64,000 nucleotides of DNA from an uncultured Acetatifactor sp. (GTDB taxonomy: Bacteria; Bacillota; Clostridia; Lachnospirales; Lachnospiraceae): contig CAJUAH010000011.1 of NCBI GenBank assembly GCA_910584375.1, positions 1-64,000 of the forward strand, written 5' to 3'. The position numbers and the translations under genes are program-made. The notes under the pieces are model-generated. The model was not told the DNA's origin, did no database searches, and worked only from the letters and a program-made list of their open reading frames with translations. Shown here in pieces: positions 8,363 through 16,466 of this stretch. Positions within the stretch are counted from its first letter, which is position 1, and every line of letters starts with the position of its first letter.

Positions 8363-9161
8363 TTTACTTCGTATGGATCTGTACAGAATGCGCAGGAGCA
8401 AGTCGGTCTATGTGTGCCTGGCCTGTCTGCTGGCCATGGCGATACTCTGCTATGGGATGATATGGCTGATGGGGACGCCCCAGGGGCAGCAGATAATGAT
8501 GCGTACCGGCGTATTGGTGGAGGAAGACCTGGAGGAGGCGCAGACTATCCTGGAAAATGTGGACACTCTGGTGATGTTCCGGCAAACCTGTATGGATGGC
8601 GGGATGTACAGTGTAGTGTTCGGCATATGGATCATGCTGTTCGTCTGTATGGATTATCAGAGCGGATTCATAAAGAATATCATGGCTACTCATAAAAACA
8701 GATGGAATTATGTGGGCAGCAAGGTGATGACGGCAGGGCTGCTGAACCTTGTCTATCTGGTGTTTCAGTTGGGCTTTATTCTGCTGCTCAACCGCCTGTT
8801 TGGCAATATGGTACCTTATGCCGGAGTAAAAAGCCTGCTGTTTTATCTGTCCTGGGTATGGCTGCTCACCACAGCCTTTGCCGCAATGATGATTCTGATC
8901 TGTGTATGGACGCGGAGTGTGGCGGCGGGAGCTTTGGTGGCTGTGCTGATGGGAGGCGGCCTGGTTCCCATGGCGCTGTACGGGATACTGAACAATTTTC
9001 ATGCGGCGGGTTGGATGAAGTATACTGTCTATATGAGCATTCAACAGGGCGCGGGCAGCTATACTTCCCCTGCGGATCTGTATGTATACGCGGTGGGCGG
9101 TGTGTTTCTTGTTCTCTATACCGCGGTGGCGGGACTCGTACTGCGACGGCAGGATATATAG
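8355..9161 (+). CDS. ABC transporter permease
   Basis: About 268 residues from the ATG at 8355, which overlaps the end of the ATPase gene and has AGGAGGG about 8 nt upstream. It has six predicted membrane segments (near residues 19-39, 92-112, 128-150, 170-195, 200-222 and 240-262) and an N-terminal MLNLLRMDLYRMRRSKS typical of ABC-2/BcrB-like permeases. It forms the membrane channel of the exporter with the preceding ATPase. The sequence after the stop runs straight into a 67-bp tandem repeat that separates it from the kinase gene. Confidence 0.85.
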   Translation: MLNLLRMDLYRMRRSKSVYVCLACLLAMAILCYGMIWLMGTPQGQQIMMRTGVLVEEDLEEAQTILENVDTLVMFRQTCMDGGMYSVVFGIWIMLFVCMDYQSGFIKNIMATHKNRWNYVGSKVMTAGLLNLVYLVFQLGFILLLNRLFGNMVPYAGVKSLLFYLSWVWLLTTAFAAMMILICVWTRSVAAGALVAVLMGGGLVPMALYGILNNFHAAGWMKYTVYMSIQQGAGSYTSPADLYVYAVGGVFLVLYTAVAGLVLRRQDI

Positions 9162-9361
9162 GCGGGTATATAGGCAGACCGTAAGCCGGATCGACGTTCA
9201 CCGGGATAAAGGGCGGCGGGACGTAGAGGCGGGTATATGGACAGACCGTAAGCCGGATCGGCGTTCACGAGGATAAAGGGCGGCGGGACGTAGAGGCGGG
9301 TATATGGACAGACCGTAAGCCAGGTCGGCGTTCACCCAGATAAAGGGTGGCAGGACATAGT
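9161..9361 (+). repeat. Three tandem copies of a 67-bp repeat
   Basis: Units start at 9161, 9228 and 9295 and differ at only a few positions; a degraded fourth unit begins near 9361. Each starts GGCGGGTATAT and includes GACCGTAAGCC and CGTTCAC. It fills nearly the whole gap between the permease and kinase genes. 67 is not a multiple of 3, and there is no conserved reading frame. Confidence 0.9.
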
Positions 9362-9421
9362 AGGTAGATATATAGGTATAGAAACGGTAATCTCTGGAAA
9401 GCCTGGCGGCAGGGGGCGGAT

Positions 9422-10312
9422 ATGGCGGTTGCAGTGGTAGTGTTGACAATATTACTTGTGGTATTACTGGCGGGATATATTCTTCGGATCCTGGAGATCT
9501 GTTCCCTCTGTGGCCAACTGGAGGAGATGGCGCGCGGGAGCCACATGGAGCTGTGGGTGCAGAGCAGGCAGAAAGATATGTTGGCCCTCTGCCGGGCGCT
9601 GAACCGGCTGCAAAAGGAGCAGCGTCTGGCACAGATCCGCTATGAGCGGGGGGAGCGGCAGCTGAAACAGAATATCACAGGGCTGGCTCACGATATCCGC
9701 ACGCCCCTCACCGGGGCGGCGGGCTATGTGCAGTTGGCCCAGGAGTGCGGGGAGGCAAAGCAGCGGGAGCACTATTTGCAAGTGGCCGCCGACAGGCTGG
9801 GGGAACTGGGGGATATGCTGGAAGAGTTGTTTTTGTATACCAGGCTCAGCGATGAAGATTTTGCCCCCGATATACGCGAGTTGCAAGTGCTGCCGCTGTT
9901 GAGCGACTGTCTGGTGGGGCTGTACCATCGGTTTGAGGAAAAGGGTGTCTCGCCGGAGGTGGATTTTGCCTGGGAGGGATGCTGCGTCCTGGCGGACGAA
10001 GAATGTCTGCGGCGCATTTTTCACAATCTGATCCAAAACGCGCTGCTCCACGGCGCGGGGGACGTTGTGATCCGCCAGAGGGAGGATTGCCTGGTATTTG
10101 AAAATACCGTGTCCGCCGCCAGCAGACCGGACGTGGAGCATATTTTTGACAGATTCTATAAGGCGGACTCGGCCCGGCGTAGGGGCTCCTCCGGGCTGGG
10201 CCTGTTTATCGTCAAAGAGTTGGCTGAGCGCATGGGCGGCAGTGTGTCGGCGTCCCTGGAGGGGGAGCGGCTGGCCGTCACACTGCATCTGAGACAGGGC
10301 ATGTCTGTATAA
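9422..10312 (+). CDS. Sensor histidine kinase with a single N-terminal membrane helix
   Basis: A 296-residue protein. One membrane helix (residues 3-22) is followed directly by a short linker and the HisKA segment with the phospho-acceptor His in LAHDIRTPLTGAAGYVQL (about residue 88). The HATPase_c domain has an N-box (IFHNLIQNALLHG) and a G-box (GSSGLGLFIVKEL). There is no sizeable extracellular sensor, so it belongs to the intramembrane-sensing group that commonly works with ABC exporters. It completes the regulator-ATPase-permease-kinase unit and should phosphorylate the response regulator at 6452. Confidence 0.9.
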   Translation: MAVAVVVLTILLVVLLAGYILRILEICSLCGQLEEMARGSHMELWVQSRQKDMLALCRALNRLQKEQRLAQIRYERGERQLKQNITGLAHDIRTPLTGAAGYVQLAQECGEAKQREHYLQVAADRLGELGDMLEELFLYTRLSDEDFAPDIRELQVLPLLSDCLVGLYHRFEEKGVSPEVDFAWEGCCVLADEECLRRIFHNLIQNALLHGAGDVVIRQREDCLVFENTVSAASRPDVEHIFDRFYKADSARRRGSSGLGLFIVKELAERMGGSVSASLEGERLAVTLHLRQGMSV

Positions 10313-10344
10313 CGGTTTGCGGTTGTTCTCCGCGTCTCTGCATG

Positions 10345-10545
10345 AAAATAAGCAAGTCACTAAATAAGCAAGTCGCAGAAATAAGCAAGTTGCCCAAATA
10401 GGCAAGTCGCAAAATAAGTAAGTCGAAAAATAAGCAAGTCACAAAAATAAACATGTCGCAAAAATAAGTAAGTCGCAAAAAAGCAAGTCGCAAAATAAAC
10501 AAGTCGCCCAAATAAGCAAGTCACGAAAATAAGCAATACACAAAT
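10345..10545 (+). repeat. Array of twelve degenerate 16/17-bp repeats
   Basis: The consensus is AAATAAGCAAGTCGCAA. Units begin near 10347, 10363, 10380, 10397, 10413, 10429, 10446, 10463, 10478, 10494, 10511 and 10528, alternating 16- and 17-bp spacing. The array lies between the kinase and the Nudix gene and is much richer in A than its surroundings. There are no unique spacers, so it is not a CRISPR array; it resembles an iteron or multi-site protein-binding array. Confidence 0.9.
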
Positions 10546-10692
10546 ATATGCGCGAAAATAGTACATGACACAGGAGAGAGCGTCTGGTACAATAATGTCA
10601 TGGCATGCGGCGGCAGGAGGGCAGGACGCGGTCATGCAGGAACATACAGTAACATACTGGAACAGCAAAATGGCGGACAGGAGGATAAGGCT

Positions 10693-11130
10693 ATGCCCAA
10701 GACAGAATATCCGGCGGGGAGTCTGGAAAAGATCGATTTTGTGGTTATATTTTCCAGGTATCAGGGAAAATGGATCTATTGTTGGCATAAGCGCAGGGAA
10801 AGTTTTGAGCATCCCGGGGGGCATGTGGAGCCGCAGGAGACGGCTATGGAGGCGGCGAAGAGGGAGTTGTACGAGGAGACGGGTATCACTGACGCCAGGT
10901 TACTGCCCCTCTGGGATTACGAGTACATATGGGAAAACGGGCAGGGGAGCAACACCGGACGGGTCTATTACGCCCGGGTGGACGCGCTGGGACAACTGCC
11001 GGAGAGCGAGATGGAGCGCATAGAGTTGTTTGACTCTGTCCCTGAACATTATACCTATGACAGAGCCGAAGAGATATGCGACCTGGAGAGGATCGAGAGG
11101 ATGCTGCAGGCCTATGGGGACATTATCTGA
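10693..11130 (+). CDS. Nudix hydrolase
   Basis: About 145 residues from the ATG at 10693, chosen because AGGAGG sits 8 nt upstream (10679-10684). The Nudix box is complete: it starts at GGHVEPQE (near residue 38) and ends with RELYEETGI, with all Glu residues needed for metal binding. The enzyme should hydrolyse a nucleoside diphosphate linked to another group, but the substrate is unknown. A histidine-phosphatase gene follows within 25 bp, and a decayed copy of the same gene pair lies at 14418-14560. Confidence 0.85.
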   Translation: MPKTEYPAGSLEKIDFVVIFSRYQGKWIYCWHKRRESFEHPGGHVEPQETAMEAAKRELYEETGITDARLLPLWDYEYIWENGQGSNTGRVYYARVDALGQLPESEMERIELFDSVPEHYTYDRAEEICDLERIERMLQAYGDII

Positions 11131-11154
11131 GTCTTTGCAGACAGAGGCAGGTGT

Positions 11155-11664
11155 ATGATGACGACGTTTTATTTTGTGAGACATGGGGAACCGGACTATC
11201 AGAGTGTGGGAGACTGGAGCGGCATACCTTTTGGACAGGCGTTTGCGGGGCTTACCCAGGCCGGGGAAAAGCAGATTCTGTCCCGGGCGCGGGATATCCC
11301 TATTGCTGTGGAGCGCGACCTGCATGAATGGGATTCCGACAGAACCCACACGGTCAGAGACGAGCAGGAACTGCTGCGGCTGTGTCAGGAGCACGACGCC
11401 TGCGGCGGCATCCATCCCGCCGGGAGCGAAAAACTGTGGGAGAGTCGGCAGCAGGTCAGGGACAGGGCGTGGAAAGTACTGGAGAGATATTCAGGCTATG
11501 AACGGGTCGCAGTGACCGGTCATGCCATGATGATGCAGGACGTCACGGGTGTACCGTTCGATAGCCTATGGCGAGATCATTACACTGACCCCAAAATAAA
11601 GATTACTGTTGTGATTTCCCAAATCCTTGATTATCAATGGCTAATTGAGAGACACACTTTCTGA
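11155..11664 (+). CDS. Histidine phosphatase family protein, C-terminus possibly altered
   Basis: A 169-residue member of the phosphoglycerate-mutase-like branch. The catalytic loop FVRHGE is at residues 7-12 and the second histidine is in VTGHAMMMQ near residue 123. It should remove a phosphate from a small molecule by way of a phospho-His intermediate. The protein is short for the family, and the last 25 residues (from about 11590) do not look like a normal family end; they run 24 bp into the convergent nucleoside hydrolase gene. An insertion or rearrangement may have replaced the original 3' end. Confidence 0.75.
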   Translation: MMTTFYFVRHGEPDYQSVGDWSGIPFGQAFAGLTQAGEKQILSRARDIPIAVERDLHEWDSDRTHTVRDEQELLRLCQEHDACGGIHPAGSEKLWESRQQVRDRAWKVLERYSGYERVAVTGHAMMMQDVTGVPFDSLWRDHYTDPKIKITVVISQILDYQWLIERHTF

Positions 11665-12942
11665 AACAAGTTCTTCGTAGGTACATCTGGGTGTGTCTGA
11701 AACATGGCACAATAAATCCGTAATGAAATCCCAATATTGAGGAGTGTCCAGCTTGGTAATAAACGAAATAGTATTATTGCTGTCAGAACTATTTAATATC
11801 AGTCTTCCGTATTCAGCGCTTGCTGTATCATCGTTTATATCAACATAAGAATCTTGATATTGAACAACGACAGACGGTATTAAGTAAACCGTTGCAGCAA
11901 TTGCATCGGCGAGACTGTCTTTTCGATTAGGATTCCTGCGGTACAGTCCCCCCTGATTCTCAACCCAAAACCTTGAAATCTGAGTAGTTCCCTTTTCCTC
12001 AAGCAAATCGTATACCTCTTTGTCAATTTCCACATCATTTACTACTTCATGCGGAATCATGGTTTGCTTTGGAAAACCTGCGTTCAGACATACTTTGTAA
12101 GCGGATGCGTCATAAAAACAATTAAAGTCCGCATACGGTGTGTAAGTTCCGCCCTCTCCCAGAATACCGCCAAGATATATAATTTCATTTACATTTTGAG
12201 CAAAACCGGCGTCCTGCTGACAAGCTAAAGCAATGCTGATTGGAGAACCTACGGAAATAACAGTGATTTCATTTTTGTTATTGGACACTGTATCCAACAG
12301 GAATTCCACAGCGGAAACTTCCTGTGGCCTTGTTTGGGAATATCCCCATTTTCTTTCATAATAGTTTCCAAGATCATGGAAGTTTTCGGGTTCTACATAG
12401 CTGTCAAGATTTGCCATTGCTCCCCAGTTCCCAATGGAACCCACTACCTGGCGCTGATTTTCCAGATTCCGAAATCCGTTTAAGGGTTCGTCAGTACCCA
12501 TATATACCGGTATATCTGATCGCCCCCAAAGTTCAAGCTGGCGCAAAGCAGCATTTGTACCGACAGATACAAAGGAATTCCCACCGGTAACAGTTACTCC
12601 CACTAAATCAATCAAGCCTATGTTGTCTGCCTGCACTAAGATAGAGAGGCAGAATGCGTCATCCCCCAGAAACGTCATATCTGTATCCAATACGACTTTC
12701 GGCTTTTCTTCACTTATATTGATACTGTATGCCTGTGAAAGGTAATTCAGTGACGCAGTATTTTCTTCTTCGGTAAATTCAATTACATCTTCTGCAGGAT
12801 CAGGCGATCCAACTACTGTTTCTCCGTTATTTTGGCTGTTTGATATTTCGGTATTGAAATGATTTCTTTGATCTGAGCAACCAGCTGAAAAAATTAGTAA
12901 GATTGGCACTAATAAAAGAAAGGCGGTTTTTTGTTTATTCAT
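11641..12942 (-). CDS. Lipoprotein inosine/uridine-preferring nucleoside hydrolase
   Basis: A 433-residue protein with a lipoprotein signal peptide (FLLLVPILLIFSAGC, Cys near residue 22), so it should be anchored outside the cell. The catalytic domain starts near residue 80 with a variant of the Ca-binding Asp cluster, DTDMTFLGDDA; two residues are inserted compared with the usual DTDxxxDDA. Downstream are the expected VTVTGGN and N-terminal-lobe motifs. It would cleave extracellular nucleosides to base and ribose. GGAG is 9 nt before the ATG. The gene is AT-richer than its neighbours and lies between two copies of a Nudix/phosphatase pair, hinting at acquisition. Confidence 0.8.
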   Translation of the reverse strand: MNKQKTAFLLLVPILLIFSAGCSDQRNHFNTEISNSQNNGETVVGSPDPAEDVIEFTEEENTASLNYLSQAYSINISEEKPKVVLDTDMTFLGDDAFCLSILVQADNIGLIDLVGVTVTGGNSFVSVGTNAALRQLELWGRSDIPVYMGTDEPLNGFRNLENQRQVVGSIGNWGAMANLDSYVEPENFHDLGNYYERKWGYSQTRPQEVSAVEFLLDTVSNNKNEITVISVGSPISIALACQQDAGFAQNVNEIIYLGGILGEGGTYTPYADFNCFYDASAYKVCLNAGFPKQTMIPHEVVNDVEIDKEVYDLLEEKGTTQISRFWVENQGGLYRRNPNRKDSLADAIAATVYLIPSVVVQYQDSYVDINDDTASAEYGRLILNSSDSNNTISFITKLDTPQYWDFITDLLCHVSDTPRCTYEELVSESVSLN

Positions 12943-13005
12943 ATTATGGTCTCCACTTACAACTGAATTTTTACTGTTCTGTTTCGTTTCCTGGCAAGTT
13001 CAAAA

Positions 13006-13033
13006 ATTATACATTTGTATTGAACCCTGACAA
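13006..13033 (-). promoter_or_regulatory. Promoter for the nucleoside hydrolase gene
   Basis: On the minus strand TTGTCA (13028-13033) and TATAAT (13006-13011) are separated by 16 bp, about 65 bp upstream of the start codon. Confidence 0.55.
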
Positions 13034-13156
13034 AACCCTTATAGTGCTTATCCGTTGTATATAGTTGATTGATAATTGTTTTCAACAATCTTTTGTATAA
13101 AAGGTCAGCATCTTTTTGTTTCCAGAAAATAAGTGGTGTTTCTGTTTAAAATTCTC

Positions 13157-14170
13157 TCAACACTGTTGAGAGTTTTGGTTTTCATCAGCTGCGTCATATA
13201 ATTCTTCAAGCTTTTTTTGTAAAACTTCTTTGCTGATGAGTTTAGTGCGGTATTCAGAAATCATGGTAGAACTCATATTGCGGCTTAACGCATATTCAAC
13301 AACATCCTCGTCCTTGCTCTTGCGGAGGATGATGCCTACGCTGGGATTTTCATGGGGCTTTTTAATATCACGGTCCAGGGCTTCTAAGTAAAATTCCATT
13401 TTCCCAAGATATTCGGGCTTGAAATCATCAATTTTTAAATCAATGGCAACAAGACACTGTAACTCGCGATGGTAAAAGAGAAGGTCAACGAAGTAGTCGT
13501 TTTTGCCTACCTGCAAATGAAATTCTTCATCCATGAAAATAAAATCACGGCCAACTTCCAAAAGGAATTGCTTCATATTTTTCAAGATGGCCTGTTTTAA
13601 ATCATATTCTTTATATGGTTCCGGCAGATTTAAAAATTCCAACATATAAAGATCCCGGATCATGCCTGTGGTCTCTGTGTGGTCAATGGCGGACGGAGCT
13701 TTTCCGTCGGAGAGCAGAAGCCGTTCATAGTAACCGCTGTCAATCTGGCGTTCCAGTTCGCGAGCCTTATATTTTTCTTTGGATGCCAGCTTTAGATAGA
13801 ACTTCTTTTCGTCATCTGTTTTTGTTTTTGACATAATGTGGAGATTGTTAGACCATGTATTTGCCTTTAGCAATGCACTGAATTCCGGCTTGTCCTGGTA
13901 TGTTTCAAAAAATTGCTTCATGCGCCAAATATTCTGTGCTGAATATCCGCGGATTCCTGGTTCCTTGGACAAGATATATTCGGACAATTGCTTTACTGTG
14001 GAACGGCCCCAGCCATCCTGCAAGGTTTTCTTTGAAACAAACTGGCCGATATTCCAATAAAGGCCGATGATAGTTTCGTTTACTTTATAGGCGGTTTCCT
14101 GTCTGGCCTGCTCAATAATCTGTCTTATTTTTTCAAAATCATCAAAATAGATTGATTCCAGTTCATCCAT
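13157..14170 (-). CDS. DUF1016/YhcG-family PD-(D/E)XK nuclease
   Basis: A 337-residue protein. The N-terminal half (residues 1-150) is the DUF1016 helical domain (YWNIGQFVSKKTLQDGWGRSTVKQLSEYILSKEPGIRGYSAQNIWRMKQF), and the C-terminal half is the PDDEXK-type nuclease fold: Asp in YFVDLLFYHRELQCLVAIDLK, with the DLK giving the catalytic Asp-x-Lys near residue 245. Related proteins are found with restriction-modification and mobile DNA. GGGAGG precedes the ATG. It stands alone and is AT-richer than the flanks, which fits a transferred defence or mobility gene. Its function in the cell is not established. Confidence 0.85.
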   Translation of the reverse strand: MDELESIYFDDFEKIRQIIEQARQETAYKVNETIIGLYWNIGQFVSKKTLQDGWGRSTVKQLSEYILSKEPGIRGYSAQNIWRMKQFFETYQDKPEFSALLKANTWSNNLHIMSKTKTDDEKKFYLKLASKEKYKARELERQIDSGYYERLLLSDGKAPSAIDHTETTGMIRDLYMLEFLNLPEPYKEYDLKQAILKNMKQFLLEVGRDFIFMDEEFHLQVGKNDYFVDLLFYHRELQCLVAIDLKIDDFKPEYLGKMEFYLEALDRDIKKPHENPSVGIILRKSKDEDVVEYALSRNMSSTMISEYRTKLISKEVLQKKLEELYDAADENQNSQQC

Positions 14171-14417
14171 GCCGTGTCCTCCCGGGTTGCGTTTCTATTG
14201 TCTTTTATTATATCCAGAAAAGACAGACTTGTATAGTAGGAATCTGTGCTCGTCCATAGTTTATATTTTGATAATAGCGTTTCTTAAATCGAGTGTGTTG
14301 AACTATTTGCCCATACAACCTCTTGTTTTGAACTCCCAAACAAGCTCAGGATGCTGGATTTACAGCATTCCACATTCCACGCAAAACACCCACCTTGTCC
14401 AGTACGCAATGTGGGGA
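14171..14417. other. Intergenic region with no supported gene
   Basis: It holds the minus-strand promoter of the DUF1016 gene (TATAAT on the minus strand near 14210) and otherwise nothing I can interpret. It is AT-rich and borders the decayed Nudix fragment. Confidence 0.4.
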
Positions 14418-14472
14418 AGGACAACTGAAGAGAATAGTGCAGATGCTACAGGTTTACGGAGATCCTATCTGA
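14418..14472 (+). pseudogene. 3' remnant of a Nudix hydrolase gene
   Basis: Reading LKRIVQMLQVYGDPI then stop, this matches the end of the intact Nudix gene near 11086-11130 (LERIERMLQAYGDII then stop), with the nucleotide similarity continuing into the spacer (CTATCTGAGTCT in both). The 5' part of the gene is missing. Confidence 0.7.
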
Positions 14473-14501
14473 GTCTCTGAAAATGTGAAGAAAGGTGTCT
14501 G

Positions 14502-14570
14502 ATGACAGCGTTTTGTCTTGTAAGACATGGAGAAGGCAGGAACAAAAGCAACCTAAAAATAAAGAATTGA
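14502..14570 (+). pseudogene. 5' remnant of a histidine phosphatase gene
   Basis: The ATG at 14502 opens MTAFCLVRHGEGRNKSNLKIKN then stop, matching the start of the intact phosphatase at 11158 (MTTFYFVRHGEPDY), including the RHGE catalytic loop. Similarity ends about 13 codons in. With the adjacent Nudix remnant it reproduces the junction of the intact pair about 3.3 kb upstream. Confidence 0.7.
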
Positions 14571-14749
14571 TAAATTCTCCACAAAGTGCCTTGTCATACG
14601 AACAAAAGGGCAATATAATAATCGGGAAATCAGCCCCGGTTATTATTGTGGCAAGACGGGTAAATGCGGATAAAGTGAAGAGCATATACTGTGAAAAATG
14701 TAAGTTTATTTATGGAGAAAACAGGATATGCGGAAAACAGGGAGCGGAT

Positions 14750-16378
14750 ATGACCAGAGAGAATGACAGAGAAAACCTGACAGAGATGGAGCAGATACAC
14801 AGAGGGCTGGAGGCATTTCTGGAGAAAGAGGTCTATGAGGAATATGAGGCCGGACAGGATGCTGAGCCGGAGGAATATGGACGGGATGCTGACAGGGATG
14901 GTTATGAGTATGAAGAAAATGGGGATGAAGAATATGCGGGAGGGGAATATGGGGATGGATATGAGTATGAAGGATATGGAGACGAAGAGTATGAGGACGG
15001 GGAATATGAGGATGAGGAACCGGTGAGTATAGTTACAGGCAGGCAGAGTGTGTCCCAAGCCAGGAGCAGGGAAAAGAGCCGGGGTGTACAGCCTGCGGGC
15101 AGAGAACAGAGTCGGGGCGCGCAGACTCAGAGCAGAGAAAAGGGACGGGGTGCGCAGCTCCAGAGCAGGGAAAAGAGCCGGGCCGCACAGCCCGAGGGTA
15201 GAGAACAGAGTCGGGGTGCGCAGCCCCAGAGCAGGGTAAAGAGCCGGGCCGTACAGCCTCAGAGCGGAGGAACAGGGAAGAGCGCGCAGGCACGGGGCAG
15301 TGAAAAAGGACGGGCTGTGCAGACCCAGGACGGAGGAAAAGGCCGGGGGAGACGCAAACAGGGTGGCGGAAAGGGCCAGGCCTCCAGGCAGCAGGGAAAC
15401 GGCAGCGCACAGCCCGCCCGGAAGAAAAAGCACAGGATCCTCCGGCGTTTCCTGACCGTGGTTCTGGTGCTGCTGCTGGCGCTGACAGCGCTGTGGTATG
15501 TGTCGGTGTCCTATCTGTACGACAAGGTGGAGTACGCCCCCACGGACATTCTGGCAGACGAGCCGATGAAGGAGGAGGGCGTCACCAATATCCTGCTGAT
15601 CGGAAACGACTCCCGTGAGAATGGGGGAGACGGGCGCTCCGACGCCATGATTCTGGTCTCCATCAGCAACCGGACCCAGACAATCTATCTCACTTCCCTG
15701 CTGCGGGATATCTATGTGGAGATCCCGGGACATGAGAGCAACCGTCTGAACGCAGCCTATGCCTTCGGCGGCCCGGAACTGCTGCTGGAGACCGTCAAAC
15801 AGAATTTTGATATTGAGGTAAACCGTTATGTACAGGTGAACTTCCAGGCCTTTGCCAATCTGATCGACGCGGTGGGCGGCGTGGATCTGGAGTTGACCAA
15901 CGAGGAGGTGCAGCTGGTCAACGCATACCTGAATGAATACAATATGCTGGAGAACCGTCCCATGGACACGGATTATCTGCCGGCGGACGCCAGCGGTATG
16001 CTGCACTTAAACGGCCCCCAGGCCCTGGCCTACAGCCGCAACCGCTATATTGGCAGCGATTTTGGCCGCACGGAGCGCCAGCGCAAGATCCTGGAGGCGG
16101 TGTTCCGTCAGCTGCCATCCTCGGTCTTGACCAATCTGGACGATATGATCGACGGCATCCTGCCCAACCTGACCACCAATATCAGCAAATCCGAGTGCTA
16201 TCTTCTGAGCCTGGACGCGCCCAAGCTGCTGACTTATGAGCTGGTGCAGGCCAGCATTCCCATAGAGGGCAGCTACCAGAACGCGACGATTCGGAAAATG
16301 TCGGTATTGCAGGTGGATTTTGAGAAAAATAAAGCCTTTATCCGTACCCAGATCTATGGGGAGGACGATATATACTAA
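14750..16378 (+). CDS. LytR-CpsA-Psr family protein with acidic/basic repeat N-terminus
   Basis: About 542 residues from the ATG at 14750 (GGGAGCGG 5 nt upstream); the frame is open further left, but that stretch is the phosphatase relic. Residues 20-90 are an acidic Tyr/Glu/Gly-rich tract (EYGD, EYED repeats). Residues 95-215 are a basic repeat region (units like REKSRGAQPQS). A membrane helix (about residues 228-252) follows, then the LCP catalytic domain (NILLIGNDSRENGGDGRSDAMILVSI, LTSLLRDIYVEI, then RLNAAYAFGG). LCP enzymes attach polyprenyl-phosphate-linked polymers to peptidoglycan. The highly charged cytoplasmic N-terminus is far longer than usual. Confidence 0.85.
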   Translation: MTRENDRENLTEMEQIHRGLEAFLEKEVYEEYEAGQDAEPEEYGRDADRDGYEYEENGDEEYAGGEYGDGYEYEGYGDEEYEDGEYEDEEPVSIVTGRQSVSQARSREKSRGVQPAGREQSRGAQTQSREKGRGAQLQSREKSRAAQPEGREQSRGAQPQSRVKSRAVQPQSGGTGKSAQARGSEKGRAVQTQDGGKGRGRRKQGGGKGQASRQQGNGSAQPARKKKHRILRRFLTVVLVLLLALTALWYVSVSYLYDKVEYAPTDILADEPMKEEGVTNILLIGNDSRENGGDGRSDAMILVSISNRTQTIYLTSLLRDIYVEIPGHESNRLNAAYAFGGPELLLETVKQNFDIEVNRYVQVNFQAFANLIDAVGGVDLELTNEEVQLVNAYLNEYNMLENRPMDTDYLPADASGMLHLNGPQALAYSRNRYIGSDFGRTERQRKILEAVFRQLPSSVLTNLDDMIDGILPNLTTNISKSECYLLSLDAPKLLTYELVQASIPIEGSYQNATIRKMSVLQVDFEKNKAFIRTQIYGEDDIY

Positions 16379-16466
16379 ACGGAGCAAGTTCGCGTCCAGG
16401 TATACAAGGGGCGCAATGACATTTATGCAGCAGCCGGGTTTTGCAATCGCCGGACAAGGAGGAACC

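Noticed and set aside
9198..9632. Minus-strand frames with repeated SIYPPLRPAAL-like units
   Set aside because: Translation artefact of the 67-bp tandem repeat; overlaps the start of the kinase gene.
10345..10545. CRISPR array
   Set aside because: Repeats are contiguous with no unique spacers and too short; no cas genes are present.
10278..10824. Long minus-strand frames rich in Leu/Phe/Cys over the 16/17-bp repeat array
   Set aside because: They come from translation of the A/T-rich repeats, lack ribosome sites and overlap the real Nudix gene.
14495..14749. Longer N-terminus for the LCP protein
   Set aside because: The stretch overlaps the phosphatase relic in another frame, is not LCP-like and lacks a ribosome site; the ATG at 14750 has one.
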